NCBI GenBank assembly: GCA_007745835.1
Contig: CP036424.1
Span: 2,529,968-2,593,967 of the forward strand
DNA from: Planctomycetes bacterium MalM25
GTDB taxonomy: Bacteria > Planctomycetota > Planctomycetia > Pirellulales > Lacipirellulaceae
DNA length: 64,000 bases
Reading direction: 5' to 3'
A program made the translations under genes and the position numbers. Of the stretch, positions 41,271 to 50,721 are shown in pieces; positions within the stretch are counted from its first letter, which is position 1; each line of letters opens with the position of its first letter. The notes beneath the pieces were generated by a model, which saw only the letters and a program-made list of their open reading frames with translations, was not told where the DNA came from and did no database searches.

Positions 41271-42275
41271 CTAAACCCTTCTCCGCATCAACGATCCCAA
41301 CACGGCCAAAGCTCCCATCAGCAACGTGCTTGGCTCAGGAATAGTTGCCACGCGAAAACCAAGACCTCTGCTTTCAGCTAGTGGAACTACGATCTCATTC
41401 CAACTGTCTGGCCTTAGGGTGGCTGCCAGGGCGTTCCAGGAGCCGCCCCGTGAGCCACGGAATGAAGACCCCCCGTCGCCCTCGTTCCACTCAAACACGT
41501 TGCCGTTCTGGTCGAACGTGCCGTAGGGGCTCGTCGCGTCTGTGTAGGCGCCGACGTCGGTGAGGGGATTCGTGCCGCTGGGGAAGCCTGTCGAGCCGCT
41601 CACGGCGTATCCGTCGTTGAAGCCGTTGGCGACGCCGTCGTTATTGAAGTAGTTCACCGCTGAAGGATCATCGCTTGGTTGATCGCTGCGGGGGACGCTG
41701 TCGCTGCCGGTGGCGTAGTCGAAGTAGACGCCCGCTGTGCCGGCCGACGCGTCGTGGTAGGCCGCCTTGTACCATTCATTTTCACTGGGGATCCAATATC
41801 GAGCACCGGGTGAACGGACTTCGTCCAGTCCGTTGCCGATCGTGTAAGCCCCCGTTTCGGTATCTCCGTCACCTTGGCCGTTATGCAGCCAATTTGTGAA
41901 ACGCATCGCGTCGAAGAATGATACGAAGGTAACCGGGTTCCCCTCGCGCCCCGGCTTGGCCACATACGGGCCGACACGGATATCGCCCGTCAACGTGATG
42001 CCACCGAAGTTGCCCTGCATGTCCACGTTGTTGTAGAGACCAAACTCGTCGCTACCTAACGGATCAACCGCGTTAAGAAAAGCCGCGTACTGGGCATTGG
42101 TGACTTCGGTCTTGCTGATCGCGTAGTTGTACGAGACCGCGCCGAAACCGGTTTGGGGATCGGCAGCGTTGCCGGCGTTGCCGACCGGGGCGAAGTCGAA
42201 CGAGACCGTTTCGGCCGCCGCAGGCAGGGCTGCTAGAGCGGCCAGCAGGAGGGAGGGGATCAAGGTGCGGATCAT
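41271..42275 (-). CDS. Secreted SUMF1-like protein with PEP-CTERM anchor
   Basis: 334 residues from ATG 42275 with a signal peptide (IRTLIPSLLLAALAALPAAA). The FGE-sulfatase fold is seen in VSYNYAISKTEVTNAQYAAFL, PVTFVSFFDAMRFTNWLHN, ARYWIPSENEWYKAAYHD, DQNGNVFEWNEGDGGSSFRG and RGGSWNALAATLRPD. No cysteine occurs in the whole protein, so it cannot make formylglycine. It ends with the sorting signal IPEPSTLLMGALAVLGSLM plus arginines. This is a common planctomycete type, probably a surface binding protein. Confidence 0.88.
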   Translation of the reverse strand: MIRTLIPSLLLAALAALPAAAETVSFDFAPVGNAGNAADPQTGFGAVSYNYAISKTEVTNAQYAAFLNAVDPLGSDEFGLYNNVDMQGNFGGITLTGDIRVGPYVAKPGREGNPVTFVSFFDAMRFTNWLHNGQGDGDTETGAYTIGNGLDEVRSPGARYWIPSENEWYKAAYHDASAGTAGVYFDYATGSDSVPRSDQPSDDPSAVNYFNNDGVANGFNDGYAVSGSTGFPSGTNPLTDVGAYTDATSPYGTFDQNGNVFEWNEGDGGSSFRGSRGGSWNALAATLRPDSWNEIVVPLAESRGLGFRVATIPEPSTLLMGALAVLGSLMRRRV

Positions 42276-42684
42276 TAGGCGGTCGTAGTCGGGGTGGTAG
42301 ATCGAGCCAGTAGGCGGTTCCCGAGAGTATAACCGAGCGCCCCCTGCCCCCGTGGGCAGCGGCCGGGGAAAATACGGTGTGAAAACTGCGTGGCAGGTTC
42401 GCCTTGTTCGGGGATAGAACCAGCCCCACCTAGGCGAGTTCGTTGCTGCATGACCGGCCCCTTCGAGGCCGACTTCCGGGCCGATCTGGCCCATCGCCCA
42501 AGTGCAAAGGTGGCGTCGACCTGGGTGCCGAATCGCACTTGGCCAGGGTCCCTAGCGTTCAACCTGGAAGCCGATCCGTGTTCAACGAGACGGCCCAGGA
42601 GGCGTTCTCCTCGCAGCACGCCGGCGTTTCAACGACGGGGGCGCACTCGCCGTCGTTGAATCGCACGAAGGCTTGGCGTTCACT
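42276..42684. other. Non-coding stretch between two minus-strand genes
   Basis: About 410 bases. The right end carries a perfect inverted repeat (listed separately). The left part would hold the promoter of the SUMF1/PEP-CTERM gene, but I see no convincing -35/-10 pair. A repeated GCACTTGG/CAAGTGC motif occurs around 42499 and 42535, of unknown meaning. Confidence 0.3.
42628..42660 (-). terminator. Terminator-like hairpin
   Basis: TTCAACGACGG (42628-42638) pairs perfectly with CCGTCGTTGAA (42650-42660), 24 bases past the stop of the minus-strand gene ending at 42685. No T-run follows on the minus strand. Confidence 0.5.
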
Positions 42685-43188
42685 TTACTCGGACGCGAGC
42701 TCGACGATCCGCTCGAGCCGTTCGCGGAGGGCGCTCATCTGGTGCGAGCTGAGGTTCTGGCCGATCAGGCTGACGGCGTGCAGCACACCGATTGCCGCAA
42801 AGCCGATCGGGACCAAGCCCAGAGCCCAAGGCGTCGCGCCAAGCAGCCACTGCACGCAACCATAGACCCCGCCGGCCAGCGCGGCGAAGACGCAGCCGAA
42901 GTAGACCATCATGAGCAGCGTCCAAACCTCAGGGCGTGGCGTGAAGCGAGCGAGCAACTCGCTGCCACTGCCCCCTCGGTCGGAGGCCGGGCCCAATTGG
43001 GCGGTCAGGTAGGGCGACCAGACGCGTTGCTCCTCAGCCGGCGCCCGCAACACCACGCACGACCCGGCGGCCTCGGCGGGTCCCCCGACCTCGCCGCTGC
43101 GGACCACCTCTTGCAACCGCGTCCGGGCCGCTTCAGGCGCCAGCGGCAGGTCGAGGCGGAAGGTCGGTTGCAGACGCAACGAACTCAT
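42685..43188 (-). CDS. Membrane protein of unknown function
   Basis: 167 residues from ATG 43188. The N-terminal half is soluble (FRLDLPLAPEAARTRLQEVV, then RVWSPYLTAQLG). Two transmembrane segments follow (LLMMVYFGCVFAALAGGVYG and ATPWALGLVPIGFAAIGVL) and then a C-terminal helix (HQMSALRERLERIVELA). I do not recognise a family. It is separated from its neighbours by more than 300 bp on either side and is probably transcribed alone. Confidence 0.65.
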   Translation of the reverse strand: MSSLRLQPTFRLDLPLAPEAARTRLQEVVRSGEVGGPAEAAGSCVVLRAPAEEQRVWSPYLTAQLGPASDRGGSGSELLARFTPRPEVWTLLMMVYFGCVFAALAGGVYGCVQWLLGATPWALGLVPIGFAAIGVLHAVSLIGQNLSSHQMSALRERLERIVELASE

Positions 43189-43553
43189 CGGCGGTCGGTT
43201 GCTGCGAGAAGTGAGAAGAGGACGCGTCAGCGGATTATAGCCAAAACGGCGAGCCACCGACGGACCGCCTCGGATGACGGACCGCCAGTAGGAGGCGTCT
43301 CCGACGCCGATTTTGGTAGGCCGCTCGCGTCACGCAATCGGCGTCGTCGACGCCTCCTGCAGCACGACCTTAGCGGTGAGGGTCACCGGCGATCCGATTC
43401 ACGCGACACGACCTGGCCGGTCAAGCGAAGAGTTTGGCCACCCGAATTGTTTGAGCGGGAGGCCGCTGAAACAGCCGAAAGCGGTGCAAAACGGGTGGCT
43501 CGCTTCCAACAATTGCCGTCGCAGCGATCGTTACTGGGCTCAGACGACCAGGC
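43189..43553. other. Intergenic region with a REP-like inverted repeat
   Basis: About 365 bases between two minus-strand genes. The long inverted repeat at 43290-43358 is listed separately. The remainder shows no coding character. Confidence 0.5.
43290..43358. repeat. REP/BIME-like inverted repeat
   Basis: Arms 43290-43312 and 43336-43358 are 23 nt each and complementary except at two positions, with a 23-nt spacer. The arm reads AGGAGGCGTCTCCGACGCCG and then ATT. It lies outside genes and could be a dispersed REP-type element or part of a terminator for the gene to its right (minus strand, upstream) or left. Confidence 0.7.
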
Positions 43554-44954
43554 TCAGACGGCCACGACCTCGAGCGCCTCGCCGCCGAGCCAGACGTACT
43601 CGACCTCTTCGTCCTCGGAACGGAGCATCGCCGAGAGGAGCTCGTCGGGGCGGCCCTTGGCCTTCTTCGGCAGCGGGATGCTGACCAAGTCGGCCAGGGC
43701 GCCGGGCCGCAGGGCGCCGACGTCGGTCAGCCCGAGCGCCTCGGCGCCGGTGAGGGTCCCCATGCGGAGGATGGTCTCCGGGGCGACGCTCGGGTGCCGG
43801 GCGGCCGCCTCGCGCATCTCGCTGAGCATCGAGAGATCCGGGTTCGACGCCTTGCCATCGGTCCCCAGGCAGACCGGCACGCCGAGGGCCAGGGCCTCGG
43901 TGAGCGGGTAACGGCGGTGCTTGAAGTGGGCGTGGCTGCGCGGGCAGTAGACCAGCGACATCGCCCCCGCCTGGCGGGCCATCATGGCCAGCTCGGTGTA
44001 ATCGAGGTAGTTGCCGTGGATGACCAGCGACTTGGGCGCCCGGGTGAGCATCCGCAGGTAGTCGAGCGGCGTCGATCCGCGTCCGATGACCCAGGGGTCC
44101 CACATGCCGCGTTCTTCCAGGATCTCCTGGAAGGGCCCACGACCTTCGGAGAGGAGCTGTAGCTCCTCGGGCGACTCGGCCAAGTGCATCGCCACGGGCA
44201 AGCCCCGTGTCGAGGCGACGGTGACCAGCTCGCGGATCAGCTGCGGCGAGGCCGTGTACGGGGCGTGCGGGCTCACGCCGAGGCGGAACCGCTGCTCGTC
44301 GCGGACGCCGACCGCCTCGAAACGGCCGTCGTCGAAGCCGTTCGATTGGCCATTGGCGTAGCCACTCGTGTGCCCGTTGGTTTCGTGGCTCCCATTGGCG
44401 GCGTGGCCGTTGAGGGCCGCGGCGGCGTGGCCGTTGCCGTTGAGGTCGCTGGGGCCCAGCAGCGTGGAGAGCTCTTCGAGGCGGTCTTCGGCCGCGTTCA
44501 GGGCCGAGGTCGCCCGGGCCTGCGAGAAGCCGATCGACTCCTGCAGGAGAATCAACCGGGGGCTGAGGCCGTTGATGCGGTAGGCGTCGGTCTCGGTGCG
44601 GGCGATCTCGGCGACGGTCGTCACGCCGTGGCGGAGGCTCTCCTCAAGGCCCGACGCGATCGCCCGGCCGATCTTCTTGGCGTTGGGCCGCTTCTCGATG
44701 ACTTGGCGGATCCAGTTGGGCAGCGCGATGCCGGCCCGGCCTACTTTCCGGGCGAGGCTGAACTCGAGGTGGCAATGCGCGTTCACGAAGCCGGGCATCA
44801 GGGCGACATCGCCCAGGTCCTCGACCTCCACGTCGGCGGGCGCCTGACGACCGATCCGCTCGATCCGGTCGCCGTCGATAACGACGATCCCGTCTTCGAT
44901 CGGGGGGGCCGCCACCGGGCAGACCAACCGGGCTCGTAAAGCCTGTCGTGTCAT
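43554..44954 (-). CDS. Cytosine-deaminase-type amidohydrolase with an Asn-Gly-His-rich insert
   Basis: 466 residues from ATG 44954. The metal-dependent amidohydrolase core is clear: GFVNAHCHLEF (metal histidines at 60 and 62), GVSPHAPYTAS, PVAMHLAESPEE, LVIHGNYLDY and GVPVCLGTDGKASNP with the metal Asp. These match the TRZ/ATZ/cytosine deaminase group, which deaminates or dechlorinates heterocycles or, in some lineages, works in the futalosine menaquinone route as aminofutalosine deaminase. mqnC and mqnA lie nearby at 48602-50607, so that role deserves attention. Residues about 171-207 are a low-complexity insert dominated by N, G, H and A, which is unusual. Its GC is not visibly different. 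Confidence 0.85.
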   Translation of the reverse strand: MTRQALRARLVCPVAAPPIEDGIVVIDGDRIERIGRQAPADVEVEDLGDVALMPGFVNAHCHLEFSLARKVGRAGIALPNWIRQVIEKRPNAKKIGRAIASGLEESLRHGVTTVAEIARTETDAYRINGLSPRLILLQESIGFSQARATSALNAAEDRLEELSTLLGPSDLNGNGHAAAALNGHAANGSHETNGHTSGYANGQSNGFDDGRFEAVGVRDEQRFRLGVSPHAPYTASPQLIRELVTVASTRGLPVAMHLAESPEELQLLSEGRGPFQEILEERGMWDPWVIGRGSTPLDYLRMLTRAPKSLVIHGNYLDYTELAMMARQAGAMSLVYCPRSHAHFKHRRYPLTEALALGVPVCLGTDGKASNPDLSMLSEMREAAARHPSVAPETILRMGTLTGAEALGLTDVGALRPGALADLVSIPLPKKAKGRPDELLSAMLRSEDEEVEYVWLGGEALEVVAV

Positions 44955-45192
44955 TACGTTCCTAAAGATCCACTTCCCTCGGCAAAGGTCGGTCCGACCC
45001 CACACCGAGGCGCTGATTGACGCCAACGGATCGCAGCCGCCCGGCTCCTCTCTAGCTCTCTAACCGCTGCTAGGGAGAAGACGGCAACCGCCCTCGGAAG
45101 GTTCCCCCCCAAGAGGGGAAGCCTGTCGGGACGGGCCGCGGGCTAAGGGGCGGCAGCGAGCCCGACCGGTTCTAACCGGCCTGAGCCGACGG

Positions 45193-47421
45193 CTAGGAAG
45201 CCGTCTCGAGCCGCGCCGCAACCTGCGGGTTGCCGCGATCGCCGCGGCCCATGGCCCACAACAGGACCAACGCCACGACGCCCCCCAAGATAGCAATTGG
45301 GGCCGCGTAGCCTAGTTGTCCGCCGCCGATTTCGACGAAAACGGAGTCCGAGAGGCCCCAATCCGCGGCGAGAGTGCGGATCGCGTCTCGATTTCGGTCC
45401 GTGACGAGCGTCAGACCGTTGTAAACCGCATGGAACAGGACACACGGGATCAGTGAGCGGCTCCGGACGGCGATCACTCCCAGGGCGACCCCGAGCGGAA
45501 AAGCCCCCAGAGACTGCTGCAAAACGGTGTGCGTGGCCGCAAAAATGGCCGCCGTCACGAGGATTCCGCCCGCCGTCCCCAGGCTCTTGCGCAAACCGGA
45601 GAGGACGACCCCGCGGAAAGTGATCTCCTCGCAGACCGCCGGCAGCAGGGCCAGGAGCAGCAGAACCCAGGCGATTGGGGCGTCGTGGATCATCTTGGCG
45701 AAGACCGCTAGCTCGGCCAGCACCGCCTCGCTGAAGGGGTACATCTTCTGGATCGCGATGCCCAGCGACTGGCCGACCGGGATCAGGCAGATCGCCGCCC
45801 CCACGGCCAGCAGCGTATCGCGAAGGCGGGGGGGCTCACGCAGCAACAGACTGCTTCGCCAGTCCCGTGTCAGCAGCACGAGGACGACGATGGCCGGCAG
45901 CAGGACGCTGACGACGAGGCTCAGCACGGTCGAGATCACCAAGACCGCGAACTCCGACTGTCCTTGCAGCAGCCAGGGCAGGGCGGAGCGGACCGCGTTC
46001 TGGGTCAAGAACACCCCCGCCACGCAGGCGACGGCGGCGCCTGCCGAGGGCGTCGCGCCACGGCGGCGGACCATCGCCCGCAGGCTGGCGGCCAGGTCGA
46101 ACCGCTCGCTCTCGCGGAAGAGGACCGACTCCTGATTGAATTGCGAAACGGCCCAGCGGGTCGCCAGCCAGCAGCAGACCCCCGTCACGAAGACGACCGG
46201 CACGGCGTAGGTCAGGACGGCCTGCGTCTGGCCTTCGATCATCGCCCTCAGCAGCAGGACCAAGCCCATCACCGGCACGAAGCTGTTGCCCAGGTTCAGC
46301 TCGACGCCGGGCGAGAGGGGGAGCAGCATCAGCGGGGTCGCCGCTAAGAACAGCGGCATGAAGTAGTACTGCCCCTCCTTGGTGCTCTTCGCATAGGCCG
46401 CGAAGGCGAGGCTCAGCGCGCTGAACAGGGCGGACATCGGCACGACCGCCACCACCAGCCAGCCCATCGCCGCGGCGGTGGGGGGCGCGAGGTTGATCGC
46501 CCCGCCGGCGATGCCGGAGAGCTGGCCCATGAGGACGCGCGTGGTGATCGCGAGGCTGGCCAGGTTCAGCAGCGCCGTGAAGATGCTGAAGGTCATGACC
46601 GTGAGCAGCTTGCCACCGACGATCTCGCTCCGCCGCGCGGGGCTGGCGAGCAGGGTCTCGAGCGTGCCGCGTTCCTTCTCACCAGCGCACAGGTCGATGG
46701 CCGGGTAGAACGCCCCGGTCAGCGCCCACAGGAAGACGATGAACGGCAGGAGCTTCGACCAGAGGACCGCGTCGCGGCTCTCCTGCGAGGCGCGGTCGAG
46801 TTGCTCCAACTGAAACGGCCGTGTGGCGACGACCGGCACGTTGGTCGCTTCGAGGTTGCTGCGGACCAGCTGCTGGCGCCAGCGGCCGAGCACGTCCTTC
46901 ACCCGCAGCCGGGCCACCTGCGACGGCTCGCGGGCCGAGTTGAACAGGACCGACGGCTCCAACACCGGCGCCGTGGCGAGCGGCTCGCCCGGCTCGCGGG
47001 GCTCTTTGAGTTGCTCGCGCAGGTCGGACAGGTTCTCGGCGAAGTCGTCGGGGAAGCAGACGGCGACCTCGATCTCGCCCGCGTCGATCGCGGCGCCCGC
47101 CTCGGAGAGCCGGTCGGCCCCCGCCTCGCGGGACTCGACCACCAGGCGGTCCACGTCCCCCGGCGAGAGGAAGAGGTTGGCCTCGAACCGGTCGTCATTC
47201 AGCAGGGGAGGGAGGTCGCCCGCCTCGTCGAGTTCTTCGGCGCCGTAGACGGCCACGCGGCCGGTCGACTGCTGCATGAACTGAGCGAGCTGGAACAGGC
47301 TGGTCCCGAGCAGCGGGTACATCAGGACCGGCAGCACCGCGACCATGAACAGCGTTCGCCGGTCGCGGAGCTGGTCACGCATCTCGCGTTTCCAGATCCA
47401 ATGGACGTTCTTCCAGTTCAT
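45193..47421 (-). CDS. ABC-2 type permease fused to a CPBP (CAAX-like) membrane protease
   Basis: 742 residues. The first about 450 residues are a NatB-like ABC permease: WIWKREMRDQLRDRRTLFM, a large extracytoplasmic loop, then FIVFLWALTGAFYPAIDLCAGEKERGTLETLL. The C-terminal 240 residues have the CPBP motif EE-x-x-x-R at 598-603 (CEEITFRG), followed by FAATHTVLQQ and LFHAVYNGL, supplying the other catalytic histidines. About 12 or more membrane helices in total. Such fusions occur in planctomycetes beside an ATPase, here the next gene upstream. The protease half may act on the exported substrate or on a membrane partner. Confidence 0.88.
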   Translation of the reverse strand: MNWKNVHWIWKREMRDQLRDRRTLFMVAVLPVLMYPLLGTSLFQLAQFMQQSTGRVAVYGAEELDEAGDLPPLLNDDRFEANLFLSPGDVDRLVVESREAGADRLSEAGAAIDAGEIEVAVCFPDDFAENLSDLREQLKEPREPGEPLATAPVLEPSVLFNSAREPSQVARLRVKDVLGRWRQQLVRSNLEATNVPVVATRPFQLEQLDRASQESRDAVLWSKLLPFIVFLWALTGAFYPAIDLCAGEKERGTLETLLASPARRSEIVGGKLLTVMTFSIFTALLNLASLAITTRVLMGQLSGIAGGAINLAPPTAAAMGWLVVAVVPMSALFSALSLAFAAYAKSTKEGQYYFMPLFLAATPLMLLPLSPGVELNLGNSFVPVMGLVLLLRAMIEGQTQAVLTYAVPVVFVTGVCCWLATRWAVSQFNQESVLFRESERFDLAASLRAMVRRRGATPSAGAAVACVAGVFLTQNAVRSALPWLLQGQSEFAVLVISTVLSLVVSVLLPAIVVLVLLTRDWRSSLLLREPPRLRDTLLAVGAAICLIPVGQSLGIAIQKMYPFSEAVLAELAVFAKMIHDAPIAWVLLLLALLPAVCEEITFRGVVLSGLRKSLGTAGGILVTAAIFAATHTVLQQSLGAFPLGVALGVIAVRSRSLIPCVLFHAVYNGLTLVTDRNRDAIRTLAADWGLSDSVFVEIGGGQLGYAAPIAILGGVVALVLLWAMGRGDRGNPQVAARLETAS

Positions 47422-47607
47422 GAGGAGATTAGGGGATGGCCGCTCGGTTGGGTTTCTTGGTGGGTGGGTTCAGTCCGCGCTTGCTGACGAATTCGTTTGA
47501 AGGGGATGGGGGGGATGCCAACATGCTGCTGAGCAACACTCAGCTAAGTAAGTATCCGGTGCGTGAACGGTTTCTGTTTGCTTGCAAAATCTTTCCTTCA
47601 TTTGGAT

Positions 47608-48495
47608 TCAGCCGCTGTCACCCTCATCCCGCCGATCGACCATCCCCTTATCCCCCTCCATCCCCTCATCTCCCTTCCTCCGATCCGCCAGCTCGTCCGC
47701 GTCGCGGATGAGGCGGAAGAAGAGCTCCTCGAGGTTCTGCTCGCCGTGGCGCTGGCGGAGGTCGTCGGTCGGGCCCGAGTCGATGATCCGGCCGCGGTGC
47801 ATCACGGCGATGCGGTCACAGATGCGCTGGACCTCGCTCATGATGTGGGTGCTGAAAACGACGCACTTGCCCTCGTCGCGCAGCTCGGCGACCGCGTCGA
47901 GCGACGCCCGCGCCGCGAACGCGTCGAGGCCGTTCGTCGCTTCGTCAAAGACAATCACCGGCGGGTCGTGAACCAGCGCGCGGGCGATCGAGGTCTTCTG
48001 TTTCATGCCGGTCGACATCTTCGCGCCGAGCGTGTCGCGGAGGTCGTCCATCCGCAGCTTCGCGAAGAGCCATTCCATCCGCTCCCGCAGAGGGCCCGCG
48101 GCGAGGCCGTGCAGGCGGCCGAAATACTCGACGAACTCCCACGCGGTCATCCGGTCGTAGACCGCCGTGTTCGCGGAGATGAAGCCGATCTGGTTGCGGA
48201 CCAGTTCCTCCTGCCGCACACAGTCGAAGCCATTCACCAGGGCGACGCCCGACGTCGGCTTCAGCAGCGTTGTGAGGATCCGCAACGCGGTCGTCTTGCC
48301 GGCGCCGTTGGGGCCCAAGAGCCCGAAGACCTCGCCGGCGTGCGCCTGGAAGCTGAGGCGGTCGACCGCCAGCACCTCGCCGCGCTGCAAGTCGTCGTAC
48401 GCCTTCGAGAGCGAGGCGACCTCGACCTTGACCGGCCCGAGCGATGGCGGAGCGCCCTGGTACGGGGCCGTCGCGGGGCTGGGCGCTAGGTCCAT
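47608..48495 (-). CDS. ABC transporter ATP-binding protein (NatA-like)
   Basis: 295 residues. Walker A GLLGPNGAGKTT, signature MSTGMKQKTSIARAL and Walker B VIVFDEATNGLD are intact, with H-loop FSTHIMSEV. It is the ATPase partner of the permease-protease fusion downstream; 186 nt separate them. The C-terminal about 25 residues are a repetitive, charged tail (GDEGMEGDKGMVDRRDEGD) encoded by low-complexity DNA at about 47610-47690, probably a recent expansion or a stop-codon loss. Confidence 0.93.
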   Translation of the reverse strand: MDLAPSPATAPYQGAPPSLGPVKVEVASLSKAYDDLQRGEVLAVDRLSFQAHAGEVFGLLGPNGAGKTTALRILTTLLKPTSGVALVNGFDCVRQEELVRNQIGFISANTAVYDRMTAWEFVEYFGRLHGLAAGPLRERMEWLFAKLRMDDLRDTLGAKMSTGMKQKTSIARALVHDPPVIVFDEATNGLDAFAARASLDAVAELRDEGKCVVFSTHIMSEVQRICDRIAVMHRGRIIDSGPTDDLRQRHGEQNLEELFFRLIRDADELADRRKGDEGMEGDKGMVDRRDEGDSG

Positions 48496-48601
48496 AAGGC
48501 GGCCAGGGAGTCTTTAGATCGCGGTTGACGCCGATTGCGCCGGTTGTGCGGCCCCGCTCCGAGCGCGGCCCGCACCAAGTGAGACTTGGGCTAGGGCAAA
48601 C

Positions 48602-49759
<1,158 letters not shown>

Positions 49760-49767
49760 CGGGTTCG

Positions 49768-50607
49768 TTAAGCGTCGTGAGTGGTGGCGGGGTCGGAGAG
49801 CAGGCCCGCCTCGCGGCAGGCTCGCTCGAACAGCTCCAACCCGCGGCGTTCGCGCGGGCCGAGCGTGAAGCGGAGGTTACGCCGAAGGTACCGCTCCGCG
49901 TGCTCGACCGTAAGCCCGAGCGGCGGGCCCTCGGCGGCGGCGATCGAGTCGAAGCAGACGACGCCCCCGTCGCGGCACGCCTCGAGCAGCCGAACGACCG
50001 CGGGCGCGACCTCCTCGTGGCGCGACGTCCAGACGGCGAAGACGAACGGCAGGCCCGTGTCGCGGCGCCACTCCTCGGCCAGGTCCCACTCGGCGACGAA
50101 GTCGCCACGGACCGCCGGGTCGGGGGCGTGCATCGCCCGGTCGCCGATCAGCAGCACGGCGTCGGCGCGGGTGTCGGTCAGCGAGGCTCCGATCGGCAGC
50201 CGTTCGCGGCGGGGCTCGGCGGCGTGGCGTTGCCGGAGCAACAGCCGGCACAGGGCGGCGCTGGTGCGCGAGCCCTCGTCGAGCGCCAGCGACTCGACCT
50301 CCGCGGGCGGCTTGCGGAAGTAGACCTTCACGCTGCTCACCGGCCCGTCCGCGGCGACGCACGCGTCCGACACGATCCGCCAGCTCGGCTCGGCGAGGGC
50401 CTCGAACGCCGGCGCGAGCGCCAGGTCGAGCCGCTCCGCGGCGAGCGAATCGGCGAGCCGGCTCGGCAGGTCGCAGAGCAAGCGGACGCCAGCCAGCTCC
50501 GGGTGGGCGGTCGCCAGCTCTTCGGCGAGCGAATCGAAACGATGGATGAGCGGCTTCGAGTTCAGATAATTCACCGCCCCGATCCGCAGTGCCGGAGTCG
50601 TGTCCAT
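49768..50607 (-). CDS. mqnA: Chorismate dehydratase
   Basis: 279 residues with the MqnA/D family start RIGAVNYLNSKPLIHRF. CDLPSRLADSLAAERLDLALAP and SSVKVYFRKPP fit MqnA rather than MqnD, as does DEGSRTSAALCRLLL. It removes water from chorismate as the first step of the futalosine menaquinone route. It precedes mqnC by 8 bp. aroA, which feeds chorismate supply, lies 4 kb away on the same strand. Confidence 0.92.
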   Translation of the reverse strand: MDTTPALRIGAVNYLNSKPLIHRFDSLAEELATAHPELAGVRLLCDLPSRLADSLAAERLDLALAPAFEALAEPSWRIVSDACVAADGPVSSVKVYFRKPPAEVESLALDEGSRTSAALCRLLLRQRHAAEPRRERLPIGASLTDTRADAVLLIGDRAMHAPDPAVRGDFVAEWDLAEEWRRDTGLPFVFAVWTSRHEEVAPAVVRLLEACRDGGVVCFDSIAAAEGPPLGLTVEHAERYLRRNLRFTLGPRERRGLELFERACREAGLLSDPATTHDA

Positions 50608-50721
50608 GGCTAGCCAGGGGTGGGGGGACAGGTGATTGAATACAGGTCAACAACCGCAGCGAAGCCCGAGAGTTTAACCGACCGAGCGGCTTCGCCGTAC
50701 CGCGGCTGGAGAAGGCTGCGT

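Noticed and set aside
47610-47690. Low-complexity pyrimidine-rich tract as a simple repeat or regulatory site.
   Set aside because: It lies inside the 3' end of the ABC ATPase gene and encodes its charged tail, so it is better treated as part of that gene.
45193-48495. The ABC pair as a lantibiotic export system.
   Set aside because: No precursor peptide, dehydratase or cyclase gene is near; the NatAB-like type and CPBP fusion give no reason to favour that role.
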